From assembly GCA_003162415.1 (NCBI GenBank), contig PMOL01000008.1:1-64000 (forward strand): 64,000 nt of DNA. Direction: 5' to 3'. Source of the stretch: Candidatus Dormiibacterota bacterium (GTDB lineage: Bacteria; Chloroflexota; Dormibacteria; Aeolococcales; Aeolococcaceae). The first letter of the stretch is position 1; each line of letters begins with the position of its first letter. This document shows, piece by piece, positions 1 through 8,535 of this stretch. The position numbers and the translations under genes are program-made. Under the pieces are notes generated by a model. The model made no database searches, was not told the origin of the DNA, and worked only from the letters and a program-made list of their open reading frames with translations.

Positions 1-175
1 TCGTCACTCACCCCTGCTCCGGGGTCGTGATTCATCTCAGTCGCCTCAGATCAATGAGTCGTCGATGGCATTAACGTGATCGCCGCGGCCCGAACCAGCG
101 GCCGCTCATGGCCGTGGCGTGTTCCGGACCGCCCCCCAATCTCCTGGTGATGCCGACCGCCCGGGATGAGGGCAA

Positions 176-203
176 GCCGGGCCGCCCCGAAGGGCGACCC
201 GGC
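176..203 (-). terminator. strong GC hairpin after the sugar-binding protein gene
   Basis: Arms at 176-187 and 192-203 pair over 12 positions with one C/A mismatch and a 4-nt CGAA loop. The hairpin lies about 45 nt beyond the stop of the leftward sugar-binding protein gene, where a terminator is expected. The sequence after it on the minus strand is not T-rich, so it may be a 3' stabilising hairpin rather than a classical intrinsic terminator. The rest of bases 1-247 shows no supported gene. Confidence 0.45.
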
Positions 204-247
204 CGCTCCACTGAGAAGGCGTCCGCGATGGACGCATCCTCAGACGA

Positions 248-1543
248 TTACGAGATGTTGTTCGCGGTGCAGAGCGCCGCACCAGCGATGGTGCAGATGG
301 CCGACGCGGGGTCGAAACCGTCCTTGACCACGGTCTGCTCCATGTTCGCCGCGTTGACCCACGTTGCGGTCAGGAGCGACGCCGGCTCGGAGATGCTGGT
401 GTTGGCCGGGTCGACGGTCGTTCCGTTGAGGAGCGCCTGGGGCACGGTGTTGCCGGAGAGGAGGATGTCAGCCACGGCGACGGCATCCTGGGCCTCCTTG
501 TAGACCGGCTTGTACACGGAACCGCACTGGTAGCCCTCGAGGATCCATGCCATCCCTTGGGCGGTCGCGTCCTGCCCGGTGGTCGGGATCTTCTTGGCGG
601 GCACGCCATCGCTCTTGAGGTCGGTGATCACCGCGTTGGCGAGGCCGTCGTTGGCCTCGATGGTCGCGTTGATCGATGGATGGCCGGTGAACTCCTGCTG
701 GAAGATCGTCCCGCCTTCGGTGTTGGACCACCCGGGCGAGAAGTTCTCACCGACGAGCGACATTCCCTGGCTGTTGGTCGCGCCCGCAGTGACCGTTTTC
801 GCCGACTGGCTCCACACGATCTTGTTGTAGCCGCTCGCGAAGGAGATGGCGTTCGGGTCGGTGTCCTCACCGCCGTTGAGCACGAAGACCTGGGGCTTCG
901 AGACGTTCCACGACTGGACGCAGGTCAGGAAGCCGTTGCCGATCAGCTCGCCGACAGCCTCGTTGTTGAAGCTGACGTAGTAGGTCTTTCCCTGCGGGGG
1001 GAAGGTGGCCCGGTCGTAGCTGATCAAGGTCACGCCCTTGGACTGGGCGAGCTGGGCGATGGCCAGGCCGGTCGGACCATCGAGCGGGCACATGATCAAG
1101 ACCTTGGCGCCGAGGTTGATGTCCGCGTTGGCATCGTCCAGCTCGGTCGCGTCGCTGCCCTGGGCATTGTCGATCCGGAACTGGTTCTGGTTGAACCCCG
1201 CGTCCGCGAGTGAAGCGGTCAGGTACGGCTGATCGAAGTCAACCCAGCGAACCGAGGAGGTCGTGTCGGGGAGGATCACGCCGATGAGCAGCGTGTTGGC
1301 GCCCTTGGTGGCGTACGCCGTCAGCGGCTTGAGCGAGCTCATCGTCCCGGCGATGTCGGTGCTGAAGGCACTGACGTTGATGGTCGATGGGACACCGGGA
1401 TTCGTGGCGGACGAACTCCCCGCCGGCGTCGAGGTGCTTCCGCAGGCAGCAGCCACGAGGGCGGCCGCGCCGACCAGGCTCAGCTTGCTCGCCTTCGAGA
1501 ATTTTTGGGACCCCCGGCCCCTGACAGCATCTTGCAATCGCAT
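248..1543 (-). CDS. xylose-type sugar ABC transporter substrate-binding lipoprotein
   Basis: Predicted 431-aa extracytoplasmic binding protein for a sugar ABC importer. The N-terminus is basic, then hydrophobic, and ends in a lipobox (VAAAC) with the lipid-anchored Cys near residue 34. A Ser/Thr/Pro-rich linker and a periplasmic-binding type 1 fold follow. The segments ISYDRATF and YYVSFNNEAVGEL resemble the D-xylose binding protein XylF. The ATG at 1543 is chosen over the upstream ATG at 1606 because GGAGGA lies 10 nt before it. Permease and ATPase genes would lie downstream on this strand, beyond the left edge of the window, so the sugar specificity is inferred from similarity only. Confidence 0.85.
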   Translation of the reverse strand: MRLQDAVRGRGSQKFSKASKLSLVGAAALVAAACGSTSTPAGSSSATNPGVPSTINVSAFSTDIAGTMSSLKPLTAYATKGANTLLIGVILPDTTSSVRWVDFDQPYLTASLADAGFNQNQFRIDNAQGSDATELDDANADINLGAKVLIMCPLDGPTGLAIAQLAQSKGVTLISYDRATFPPQGKTYYVSFNNEAVGELIGNGFLTCVQSWNVSKPQVFVLNGGEDTDPNAISFASGYNKIVWSQSAKTVTAGATNSQGMSLVGENFSPGWSNTEGGTIFQQEFTGHPSINATIEANDGLANAVITDLKSDGVPAKKIPTTGQDATAQGMAWILEGYQCGSVYKPVYKEAQDAVAVADILLSGNTVPQALLNGTTVDPANTSISEPASLLTATWVNAANMEQTVVKDGFDPASAICTIAGAALCTANNIS

Positions 1544-1680
1544 CAGAGCTTTGTCCTCCAACCGGAAACCCACTGTCTGCGACGCCATCCGCTCCGGTAG
1601 CGACAAGCGTCGCCACCCAACTTCTGTGAGGCAGCGTCCGGATGGTTGGACAAGCGAGGAGGGTTTGTCAACTCCTCGAA

Positions 1681-1710
1681 CGAAAAATCACCCTATCGGG
1701 GGATTTTTCG
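1681..1710. terminator. terminator-like hairpin with A5/T5 arms
   Basis: A 13-bp stem with one mismatch and a TATC loop: the left arm starts CGAAAAATC and the right arm ends GATTTTTCG. The A/T runs make it look like a terminator on either strand. It lies between the end of the leftward SDR gene (1793) and the start of the leftward sugar-binding protein gene (1543), so it most likely ends the SDR transcript and insulates the transporter gene. Confidence 0.55.
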
Positions 1711-1792
1711 TGCTAGACGCCTATTCACAGGCGCTGCGGCAGGATTGCCGGCACGGTCCGAGTGCCTACCGGAGTGCCCTGAGCGCTCCCGG

Positions 1793-2563
1793 CTACTCCT
1801 GGTCGGTGGGGCGGATGAGCACCTCGTTGACTGCCACGTGGCGCGGCCGCGTGACGATGTAGGCGATCGCGTCGGCGATGTCATCGGCGGTGAGGCGCTC
1901 CATCCGCGCGAACCGCTGCTGGATGCCGCTCAGCACTTCGGGCCGGTTGTGCGACGCGAGCTCCGTGGCGGTGGCGCCAGGCTCCACGAGCGACACCCGA
2001 ACGTGTCGCGTGGTGATCTCCTTTCGCAGCGCATCGCTGAAGGCCCCGACCCCATGCTTGGTCGCGTTGTAGACCCCACTCCCGCTGCGGGTCTCGCGGC
2101 CAGCGACCGAGCTGATGTTCACCAGGTCGCTCACCTGGCGCGGGTCGTCTTCAGCGGCGCGCAGCAGGTGCGGCAGCGCGGCGTGCGTGCAGTAGAGCAG
2201 CCCGAGGAGGTTGATCTGCACCATGCGCTCCCACTCCTCCACCGGTGCGTCGATGATCGGGCCAAGCAGCATCACGCCGGCGTTGTTCACCAGCGTATCG
2301 AGACGGCCGAGCTCGCCGACGGTCTGTTCGACAGCACGATCAGCCTCGGCCTGCTGCGTGACGTCGGCCGTGATCACGGTCACGGTCCCACCGTCGCCTC
2401 GGAGTCGCGCGGCGAGTTCCTCCAACCGGTCGGCGCGGCGCGCGACCAGCGCTACCTTGGCCCCCAGTCCTGCCAGCGACACGGCCGTCGCCGCGCCGAT
2501 CCCGCTCGACGCACCGGTGACCAGCGCGACGGTTTGGTGAAGGAGACGGTCTGCGGTCGCCAT
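1793..2563 (-). CDS. short-chain dehydrogenase/reductase (SDR), classical type
   Basis: A 256-aa single-domain NAD(P)-dependent oxidoreductase. The Rossmann signature TGASSGIG is near residues 16-23, the NNAG motif near 92-95, a conserved Ser stretch (NISSVAG) follows, and the catalytic YNATK motif is near 165-169. The length is typical of classical SDRs of the YdfG / serine-dehydrogenase-like group. An Arg-Arg (VARRADR) after the second strand suggests NADP preference. The substrate cannot be told from sequence. It is divergent from the small gene at 2606 with a 42-bp shared upstream region. Confidence 0.85.
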   Translation of the reverse strand: MATADRLLHQTVALVTGASSGIGAATAVSLAGLGAKVALVARRADRLEELAARLRGDGGTVTVITADVTQQAEADRAVEQTVGELGRLDTLVNNAGVMLLGPIIDAPVEEWERMVQINLLGLLYCTHAALPHLLRAAEDDPRQVSDLVNISSVAGRETRSGSGVYNATKHGVGAFSDALRKEITTRHVRVSLVEPGATATELASHNRPEVLSGIQQRFARMERLTADDIADAIAYIVTRPRHVAVNEVLIRPTDQE

Positions 2564-2605
2564 GAGTCGAGTAGATTGCCACGCCCGTCATGTCAGAGTC
2601 GCCGT

Positions 2606-3028
2606 ATGGACAGTGACGGCTACGGCTACACATCAGACGATCGCAGCACTGGTCGACTCCTCGAGGACCTGCGGACCCTCTCGCCACTCGGGATCGAGCG
2701 CGCCGCACACGGTTGGGACACCCACGGGCTCCCCCACCTCGACACATATCGCGCGGCGGAATCCGCGGCACTCGCCGCGATCGAGAATGCGCACCACACC
2801 TCGGAATGGGAGGCCCTGCACCGTCAGATCCTCGACCTCACCGAGGGTCGCACCTCTCTGGTGTCCTGGAAGGTCGAACACGGCCAGACCGGCCACCACG
2901 CCGAAGCCGCTGCGCTGGGGGCTGGGCTCGCCCTCGACGCCGCCGGGCATCTTGACCGCGCCCACCTCGAGATCCTCGTGCGCCCGATGGCCGAGGCGCT
3001 TCCATGGCTTCTCAGCGTGCCCGACTGA
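2606..3028 (+). CDS. hypothetical protein, 140 aa
   Basis: Not recognised. From the ATG at 2606 the frame has the high third-position GC of neighbouring genes and is rich in Ala, His and Leu. It has no signal peptide or membrane segment and is probably a soluble helical protein. A longer open frame reaches upstream across the antisense SDR gene, but that part has shadow-like composition, so the internal ATG is preferred. A 110-aa frame on the opposite strand overlaps it and is judged the shadow. Confidence 0.5.
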   Translation: MDSDGYGYTSDDRSTGRLLEDLRTLSPLGIERAAHGWDTHGLPHLDTYRAAESAALAAIENAHHTSEWEALHRQILDLTEGRTSLVSWKVEHGQTGHHAEAAALGAGLALDAAGHLDRAHLEILVRPMAEALPWLLSVPD

Positions 3029-3059
3029 GGCCGGCAGTCAGCCGCTCCCCAAACGGGAA

Positions 3060-5429
3060 CTACTCGCTCACCAGCTCGTAGTCGGGATTGAGGATGGCGA
3101 GCCTGCGTTGCCACGACCCGACCATCCCCTCGACGATGAGGCGCGCGCCAGGCTCGATCCCGGGAATCTTCGGACGTCCCTGAAATACCAACAGCAAGAC
3201 GCCGGTATCGTCGGTGATCTCGCACTCGAGGTTGGCCGTCCCCTTCGCCGTCTGCACGCGCAGCGAGCGAATGCGTCCCGCGACGCGAACCCGGGTGCGC
3301 CAGCTCACATCGCTGATGGGGATGGAGCCAGTCGCACGGCGGGCGAGCTCTCGGTCCACGCCGGCGCCGCGCATCGGCTTGCGCCGGCCCGTTTCAGGAC
3401 GGTCGGCATGGGGTCGGAACCGTCGCCGTTGGGCGGCTTCGAGGTTGAACGGAACAATCGTCGCGGCAACGTGGGCGACGCTGCCAACCGCGTCCGCGAT
3501 GCGATCCGCGCTGCGGTCGTGGAGCACTCGCGCGAGCCGCGAATGAAATGCTCGGCGCGGGAGGAGCACGGTGCACTCGGTCTTGCCGTCGGCGACGATA
3601 TCGGCGACATACTCCAGTGAGGCGCGCTCCAACCGGCGGTCACGGCACTCCACGATATCGAGCGGCAGATGCGCCAGGCCGAGCCTGCTCCACTCATCCT
3701 TGAGCTGTTCGGTCGCGGCCGCGTCGATGTTGAAGTGCACCGCACGCAACTCGTCCGGCCGCAACGTTCGCGCGTACTGCACGGCGCGTGCCGCCGCCAT
3801 GTCGAGCTGACCGATCAGCACCAGCACGACATGGCGTTGCAGGACTGGCGCCTCAGCTGCAGCGGCCGCCCCGGTCTCGAGCTGCTTCTCCTCGATCACG
3901 TACTGCCTGTGCAAGCGGATCAGCCCGTAATACAGCGGTGGTCCGATCACAGCCACGATCCAGGCGCCCTCGAAAAACTTGGTGACCAGGAGAATGCCCA
4001 CGACCGCGACCGAGAGCACTCCCGCAAACCCGTTGATCACCGCGCCGAGGCGCCATCGGTTTGCGCGGTGGGTCAGATGATGTTTGAGCATGCCGAACCC
4101 GGCAAATGAGAAGCCCGTGAAAACGCCGATCGCATAGAGGCCGACCAGCGAGTTGAGGTTGGCCTTGAACACGATGATCAGCAGGATCGCCACCGCGGCG
4201 AGCACGAAAATGCCGTTCGAGAATGCAAGCCTGTGGCCGCGCCGGGTCAGCTGGCGCGGCAGGAACGAATCGCCGGCGACGAAGCTCGCCAGGTAGGGAA
4301 ACCCGTTGAAGCTCGTGTTACCACCCGTGAAGAGGATCATCACCGTCGCCGCCTGCACGAGAAAGAAAAGCGCGGTACCCACCCACGTATTGCCGAGGAC
4401 GTAGCCCACCTCCTGCGAGACCACCGTGGGGCTGCCACTCGCATACGGAACGGCGTGGGTCCACTGCGCGAGCAACGACGTCCCCATCACAAGAAATCCG
4501 AGGATGCCGCACATGATCAGGAGCGCGATGCGTCCGTTTCGCGCTTCGGGTTTGCGGAAGCTGGAGATGCCGTTGGAGACTGCCTCCAGCCCGGTGAGCG
4601 AGGATCCGCCGTTTGCAAAGGCGCGCAGGCAGTAAAAGATCCCCAGCCCCATGAGGAATCCGCGCTGGTTACCGATGGGATAACCGAGCGCCACCGCGCT
4701 CGGGAGCGCATGCGCGTGCAACCCACCGAGTACACCTTTCACCAGCCCGGCGATCACCACGAGCGAGAGCGACACCACATAGAAGTACGTGGGGATGGCG
4801 AAGATGGAGCCGGCCTCGCGGATGCCGCGCAGATTCCCGAACAGCATGAGCAGCGTGACCGCTACGGTGATCGCGATGGTGATTGGCGTCGGCCTCAGCG
4901 CGGGAAATACCGACGACAGTGCCGCAGTCCCCGCCGACGTCTGCACGGCGACCGTGACCGTGTAGTCGATGAGCAATGCCACCGCTGCCACCTGCGCGAC
5001 ATTCGGTCCGAAGTTGTCGCGTGCCACCACGTACGAGCCGCCGCTCTTGGTATAGACGCCGATGACCTGGCTGTACGAGATCATGACGAACACCATCACG
5101 GCGAGAATTGCGAGGGTGATCGGTATGACCATCGAGAACGCAGCCAGACCGATGATCGGCACCATCACGACGAGCATTTCTTCGGTGCCGTAGGCGGACG
5201 ACGAGATCATGTCCGGCGCGAGCACGCCGATTGCGACCGGAGTCGACAACCGCTCCTGAGTCAGCTGCTCGGAAACCATCGGGGGACCGAGGAGCCGGTT
5301 CTTGAGTCGATACGCCCAGGACTCGGGGTAGGTCCCGGCCCCCGAGACCCCGGGTGCATCGGGACCAAGTTGGCGTGCCGATGCCGTCGGGACCTCCTCT
5401 GGCTCTTCCACGGCCGCAGTATGCCCCAT
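3060..5429 (-). CDS. APC-superfamily permease with USP-like and C-terminal OB-fold domains, probable K+ transporter
   Basis: A 789-aa protein from the ATG at 5429; a further in-frame ATG lies upstream and would overlap the divergent trkA gene. Residues roughly 50-500 hold about 12 hydrophobic segments of an APC permease, with motifs SSSAYGTEE and TKSGGSYV in the first helices. A cytoplasmic region resembling UspA follows (about 530-650), then an OB-fold-like domain (about 705-789, RVRVAGRI to LNPDYELVSE). Divergent neighbours are two TrkA proteins, which points to a potassium or cation uptake role like KimA or Kup rather than amino-acid transport. In many actinobacteria an OB-fold protein is encoded separately beside trkA genes; here it is fused. 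Substrate is inferred. Confidence 0.75.
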   Translation of the reverse strand: MGHTAAVEEPEEVPTASARQLGPDAPGVSGAGTYPESWAYRLKNRLLGPPMVSEQLTQERLSTPVAIGVLAPDMISSSAYGTEEMLVVMVPIIGLAAFSMVIPITLAILAVMVFVMISYSQVIGVYTKSGGSYVVARDNFGPNVAQVAAVALLIDYTVTVAVQTSAGTAALSSVFPALRPTPITIAITVAVTLLMLFGNLRGIREAGSIFAIPTYFYVVSLSLVVIAGLVKGVLGGLHAHALPSAVALGYPIGNQRGFLMGLGIFYCLRAFANGGSSLTGLEAVSNGISSFRKPEARNGRIALLIMCGILGFLVMGTSLLAQWTHAVPYASGSPTVVSQEVGYVLGNTWVGTALFFLVQAATVMILFTGGNTSFNGFPYLASFVAGDSFLPRQLTRRGHRLAFSNGIFVLAAVAILLIIVFKANLNSLVGLYAIGVFTGFSFAGFGMLKHHLTHRANRWRLGAVINGFAGVLSVAVVGILLVTKFFEGAWIVAVIGPPLYYGLIRLHRQYVIEEKQLETGAAAAAEAPVLQRHVVLVLIGQLDMAAARAVQYARTLRPDELRAVHFNIDAAATEQLKDEWSRLGLAHLPLDIVECRDRRLERASLEYVADIVADGKTECTVLLPRRAFHSRLARVLHDRSADRIADAVGSVAHVAATIVPFNLEAAQRRRFRPHADRPETGRRKPMRGAGVDRELARRATGSIPISDVSWRTRVRVAGRIRSLRVQTAKGTANLECEITDDTGVLLLVFQGRPKIPGIEPGARLIVEGMVGSWQRRLAILNPDYELVSE

Positions 5430-5484
5430 GCTGAACTTGGCGGCGGCCTCGCCCGCCGCCCGAGTGACCTGCTTGAATGGAGCG

Positions 5485-6171
5485 ATGCACATCGTCATCG
5501 TCGGGTGCGGACGGGTCGGATCCGGGCTCGCTCGCAACCTGGAAGCCGAGGGTCACTCGGTTGCCATCATCGATCGAAACCGCAAGGCATTTCGCCGACT
5601 GCCCTCGGATTTCAAAGGCATTGTCGTCGAGGGATCTGGATTTGATCGCACCGCGCTCCACGACGCGAAGATCGAGGAAGCCGATGCCGTCGCGGCCGTG
5701 ACCTCCGGGGACAACTCCAATATCCTCAGCGCGCGGATTGCACGCGAGACCTTTGGTGTCGAACGGGTCGTGGCGCGAATCTATGACCCGCAGCGAGCCC
5801 AGGTGTACCAGCGTCTTGGCATTCCGACAGTGGCAACGGTCACCTGGACCGTCGACCAGGTGCGCAGCTGGTTGTTGCCTGACGAGTTCACCCCGCACTG
5901 GCGCGACGCCACCGGGGCGCTCCTCCTGATGGACCGAGTGCTCCCCGAGCATCTCGCCGGCCAGAAGCTCTCGGCCCTCGAATCGGATGGCAAGGTCCGG
6001 CTGGTCGCGGTCACCCGCGCCGGCCTGCCACGCCTCGACACCAGTGGCCTGGTCGGCCAGGACGGCGACCTCCTCCATCTCGTGGTGATGAAGGACGACC
6101 TCCCCACGCTCGAAGCGATGCTGGAAACGCCTTCTCCCCCCGTGGTGGCCGCTGCCACCAAGGCGCGCTGA
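5485..6171 (+). CDS. trkA: TrkA/RCK potassium uptake regulatory protein (first copy)
   Basis: 228 aa. An N-terminal TrkA-N (RCK) Rossmann domain starts at once with the dinucleotide motif GCGRVGSG (residues 7-14) and an acidic residue at the end of strand 2 (IIDRN, D30). A TrkA-C-like domain covers about residues 145-215. RCK proteins bind NAD(H) or ATP/ADP and gate potassium channels or transporters at the cytoplasmic face. The ATG at 5485 gives the standard TrkA N-terminus; an upstream in-frame ATG would only add a non-conserved stretch. The stop overlaps the next start as TGATG, so the two TrkA proteins are probably made in equal amounts and pair with the divergent permease. Confidence 0.9.
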   Translation: MHIVIVGCGRVGSGLARNLEAEGHSVAIIDRNRKAFRRLPSDFKGIVVEGSGFDRTALHDAKIEEADAVAAVTSGDNSNILSARIARETFGVERVVARIYDPQRAQVYQRLGIPTVATVTWTVDQVRSWLLPDEFTPHWRDATGALLLMDRVLPEHLAGQKLSALESDGKVRLVAVTRAGLPRLDTSGLVGQDGDLLHLVVMKDDLPTLEAMLETPSPPVVAAATKAR

Positions 6172-6866
6172 TGAAGGTTGCCGTCGCTGGCGGCGGCAGC
6201 GTCGGCATGGCGGTTGCCTCGGACCTCAAGGTGCACGGCCACGACGTCTTCATCCTCGAGGTCGACCCGGAGCAGGTTGCGCGCTTCCAGCCTCACGTCG
6301 ATGTTCGCTGGGTGGTCGCGGACGCATGCGAGGTCTCGTCGCTGAAGGCGGCGGGCATGGCGGAGGTCGACGTGATGGTCGCCGCGACCGGCGACGACGA
6401 GGACAACCTGGTGATCTCGCTGCTCTCCAAGCAGGAGTTCGCGGTGCCGCGTGTCATCGCGCGCGTGAACAACGCCAGCAACCAATGGCTCTTCACCGAG
6501 AGCTGGGGCGTCGACGTCCCAGTTTCGACACCACAGCTCTATACGGCGCTTGTCGAGGAAGCGGTCTCGATCGGCTCGCTCGTGCACCTGATGAGCTTCG
6601 AGGGGGCTTCGGCGCATCTGCTCGAGGTCACCCTCGCCGAGGAGTCCCCGGCCTGCGGCATGGCCATCGGCGAGCTCGGGCTTCCGAGGGAGTCGGCGAT
6701 CGTGGCCATCGTTCGTCGCGAGCACATGATCATCCCCGACCCTGAGACCCTGCTCTACGCTGGGGACGAGGTCATCGTGCTCGCGATGGTCGAGAGCGAG
6801 CGGGCAATTCAGACCATCCTGGTGGGCGACGCGCCACCAACTCCGCCTGCGCCGACGCTTCAGTAA
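6171..6866 (+). CDS. trkA: TrkA/RCK potassium uptake regulatory protein (second copy)
   Basis: A 231-aa paralogue of the preceding protein, with dinucleotide motif GGGSVG at residues 7-12, an acidic strand-2 end (LEVDPEQ) and a C-terminal TrkA-C-like domain (about 140-220). Its start overlaps the previous stop by one base, so translation is coupled. Tandem single-RCK genes are the common actinobacterial and Chloroflexi arrangement and imply a heteromeric RCK ring on the membrane partner. It ends the operon; about 145 bp follow before the next gene. Confidence 0.9.
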   Translation: MKVAVAGGGSVGMAVASDLKVHGHDVFILEVDPEQVARFQPHVDVRWVVADACEVSSLKAAGMAEVDVMVAATGDDEDNLVISLLSKQEFAVPRVIARVNNASNQWLFTESWGVDVPVSTPQLYTALVEEAVSIGSLVHLMSFEGASAHLLEVTLAEESPACGMAIGELGLPRESAIVAIVRREHMIIPDPETLLYAGDEVIVLAMVESERAIQTILVGDAPPTPPAPTLQ

Positions 6867-7011
6867 ACGTCTGCGGGGCGGGAGACAGCCCTCGCTCCGA
6901 CGATCCTGTAACGCATGGCTCACGGATCGTCAGCCCTCTTCTTGTCGCCCTAGCTGCGCTCCTACGGTCACCTCATCGGGCACTTGGTGCTCCTCCAATG
7001 AAGGCGAAGGC

Positions 7012-7773
7012 GTGCGAACAAGGAAGGCTCTCGTTTCGGCCGGTTTGGTGAGCCTGAGCATCAGCCTGGCCGCGATGGCAGTCGGGCCCCTCGTGGCGAT
7101 GGCCGGCTGGCAGGCGATGACCTGCTCGTCCACGTCGATCCCCACCCCGGGGCATCAGAACGTCTGCCACATCGCGACGGCCGCGTACCTGAGCGCGCCG
7201 GCGATCCATCAGAGCATGCCGCTCGACTGCGAATCGGCAGCCCTGACGGTCGCGCTCGAGGCGAAGGGGATGGCGCTGACGCAGGCGTGGGTTTTCGCCG
7301 AACTCCCCAAGCAGCCGCAGCGAGCGGTGGTGTCGGGACAGCGACCGGTCGACTGGGGAGATCCCTACGCCGCGTTCGTCGGCAATGTCGATGGATCGGA
7401 AACCAACTACACCGGGTATGGCGTCTACTATCCGCCGATCGCTGCGGTCGCCCAGCGCGCCGGCGCGACCGTCCTGGCACGGACCGGTTGGACAACGAGC
7501 CAGATCGAGTACCAGATCCAGCTGGGCCACCCCGTGGTCGTCTGGACCAACTTCAATTTCGCTTACTCGCGAACCAGCACCTGGCACGCCTGGGACGGGC
7601 GGGTCGTCCCCTATACCACCGAGGAGCACACGGTCACGGTGGTCGGGTTCAACTCCCTGGTCGGGACGGTCACGGTCATTGATGTCGGCGTGGGCCTGCG
7701 CAGGACCATCTCGACGGCGCAGTTCACGGCGGCGATCGCGACCTTCGGGGGCATGGGCGTCGCCGTCTGGTAG
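7012..7773 (+). CDS. secreted C39-family (papain-like) cysteine peptidase
   Basis: 253 aa from a GTG start with a GAAGG ribosome-binding site just upstream. An N-terminal hydrophobic signal or anchor spans about residues 8-33. The rest matches the Peptidase_C39_2 layout: nucleophile Cys73 in LDCESAAL, the WGDPYAAFVG region, catalytic His206 in EEHTVTVVGF and a likely Asp224 (VIDVG). Such proteins are extracytoplasmic peptidases or peptidase-like proteins found in many Gram-positive and Chloroflexi genomes. The target is unknown. No transporter or bacteriocin gene adjoins it, so an ABC-linked leader-peptidase role is unlikely. Confidence 0.75.
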   Translation: MRTRKALVSAGLVSLSISLAAMAVGPLVAMAGWQAMTCSSTSIPTPGHQNVCHIATAAYLSAPAIHQSMPLDCESAALTVALEAKGMALTQAWVFAELPKQPQRAVVSGQRPVDWGDPYAAFVGNVDGSETNYTGYGVYYPPIAAVAQRAGATVLARTGWTTSQIEYQIQLGHPVVVWTNFNFAYSRTSTWHAWDGRVVPYTTEEHTVTVVGFNSLVGTVTVIDVGVGLRRTISTAQFTAAIATFGGMGVAVW

Positions 7774-7806
7774 TGCCGGGCGACCGTAGACTGCGCGTCG
7801 CCAACC

Positions 7807-8535
7807 ATGTACGTTGAAGACCATCAGGGACGTGATCCCGCGACCGTGTGGCTGCACCACGGCGTCGGGTCCACCCGTGCGTGGGATCGATTCCTCCCCG
7901 CCGGTGCCGGTGGTCGCCGGGCGATCGTCTACGACCGGCGAGGGTTCGGCCGGTCGACGCACCATCGCCGTCTCACCACCGCGATGTTCGACGAGGACGT
8001 CGCCGACCTCCACGCGATGCTCACCGTGCGAGGTGGCGAACCGGTTCACCTGATCGGCCACAGTGACGGCGGCACAGTCGCGCTCCTGCTCGCCGCACGG
8101 TCGCCGGAACTGGCGCTCAGCGTCGCGGTGGTGGCGGTGCACGTTCGCGGCGACGCCACAACCGTGGCTACACTCCGCCGCATGGGTCCGCCAGACCAGT
8201 GGCCTGAGCCGATGCGCCGGAGCCTCCGGCGCGACCATGGGAACGACTGGGTCGAGGTGGCGAGTGCCTGGCATGCGCTCTGGACGTCATCGGCGTGGGA
8301 GCACTGGAGCATCGTCGACGAACTCTCAGCAGTTGCGTGTCCCGTCTACGCGATGCACGCGCTCCACGACGATCTGTCGCCGCCGCTGCACGCCGAGACG
8401 GTCCGTGATGCTCTTCCGGCGGCGCGAGTCACCTGGGTCGAGACGTCGGCGCACGATCCGCATCGCGGCCACCCGGAGCGGTTCGCTGCTGATCTGGACG
8501 AATTCTGGCGCAGTGCTGAGAACAGAAATGGGTGA
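7807..8535 (+). CDS. alpha/beta-fold hydrolase
   Basis: 242 aa, cytoplasmic. The nucleophile elbow GHSDGG places Ser at about residue 86, an HHG oxyanion loop is near residue 17, an acid is likely in ALHDDLSP, and the histidine lies in the C-terminal SAHDPH stretch. Size and order fit a single-domain esterase or ring-cleavage-type hydrolase. Its last 8 bases overlap the start of the acyl-CoA ligase, so the two are co-translated, and it may act in aromatic-acid breakdown. The specific substrate is not determined by sequence. Confidence 0.8.
   Translation: MYVEDHQGRDPATVWLHHGVGSTRAWDRFLPAGAGGRRAIVYDRRGFGRSTHHRRLTTAMFDEDVADLHAMLTVRGGEPVHLIGHSDGGTVALLLAARSPELALSVAVVAVHVRGDATTVATLRRMGPPDQWPEPMRRSLRRDHGNDWVEVASAWHALWTSSAWEHWSIVDELSAVACPVYAMHALHDDLSPPLHAETVRDALPAARVTWVETSAHDPHRGHPERFAADLDEFWRSAENRNG

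Noticed and set aside
4233..5645. 470-aa open frame on the plus strand opposite the APC permease
   Set aside because: It mirrors the permease gene in high-GC antisense frame; its product is Arg/His/Asp-rich without any domain, while the minus strand has clear membrane helices and motifs.
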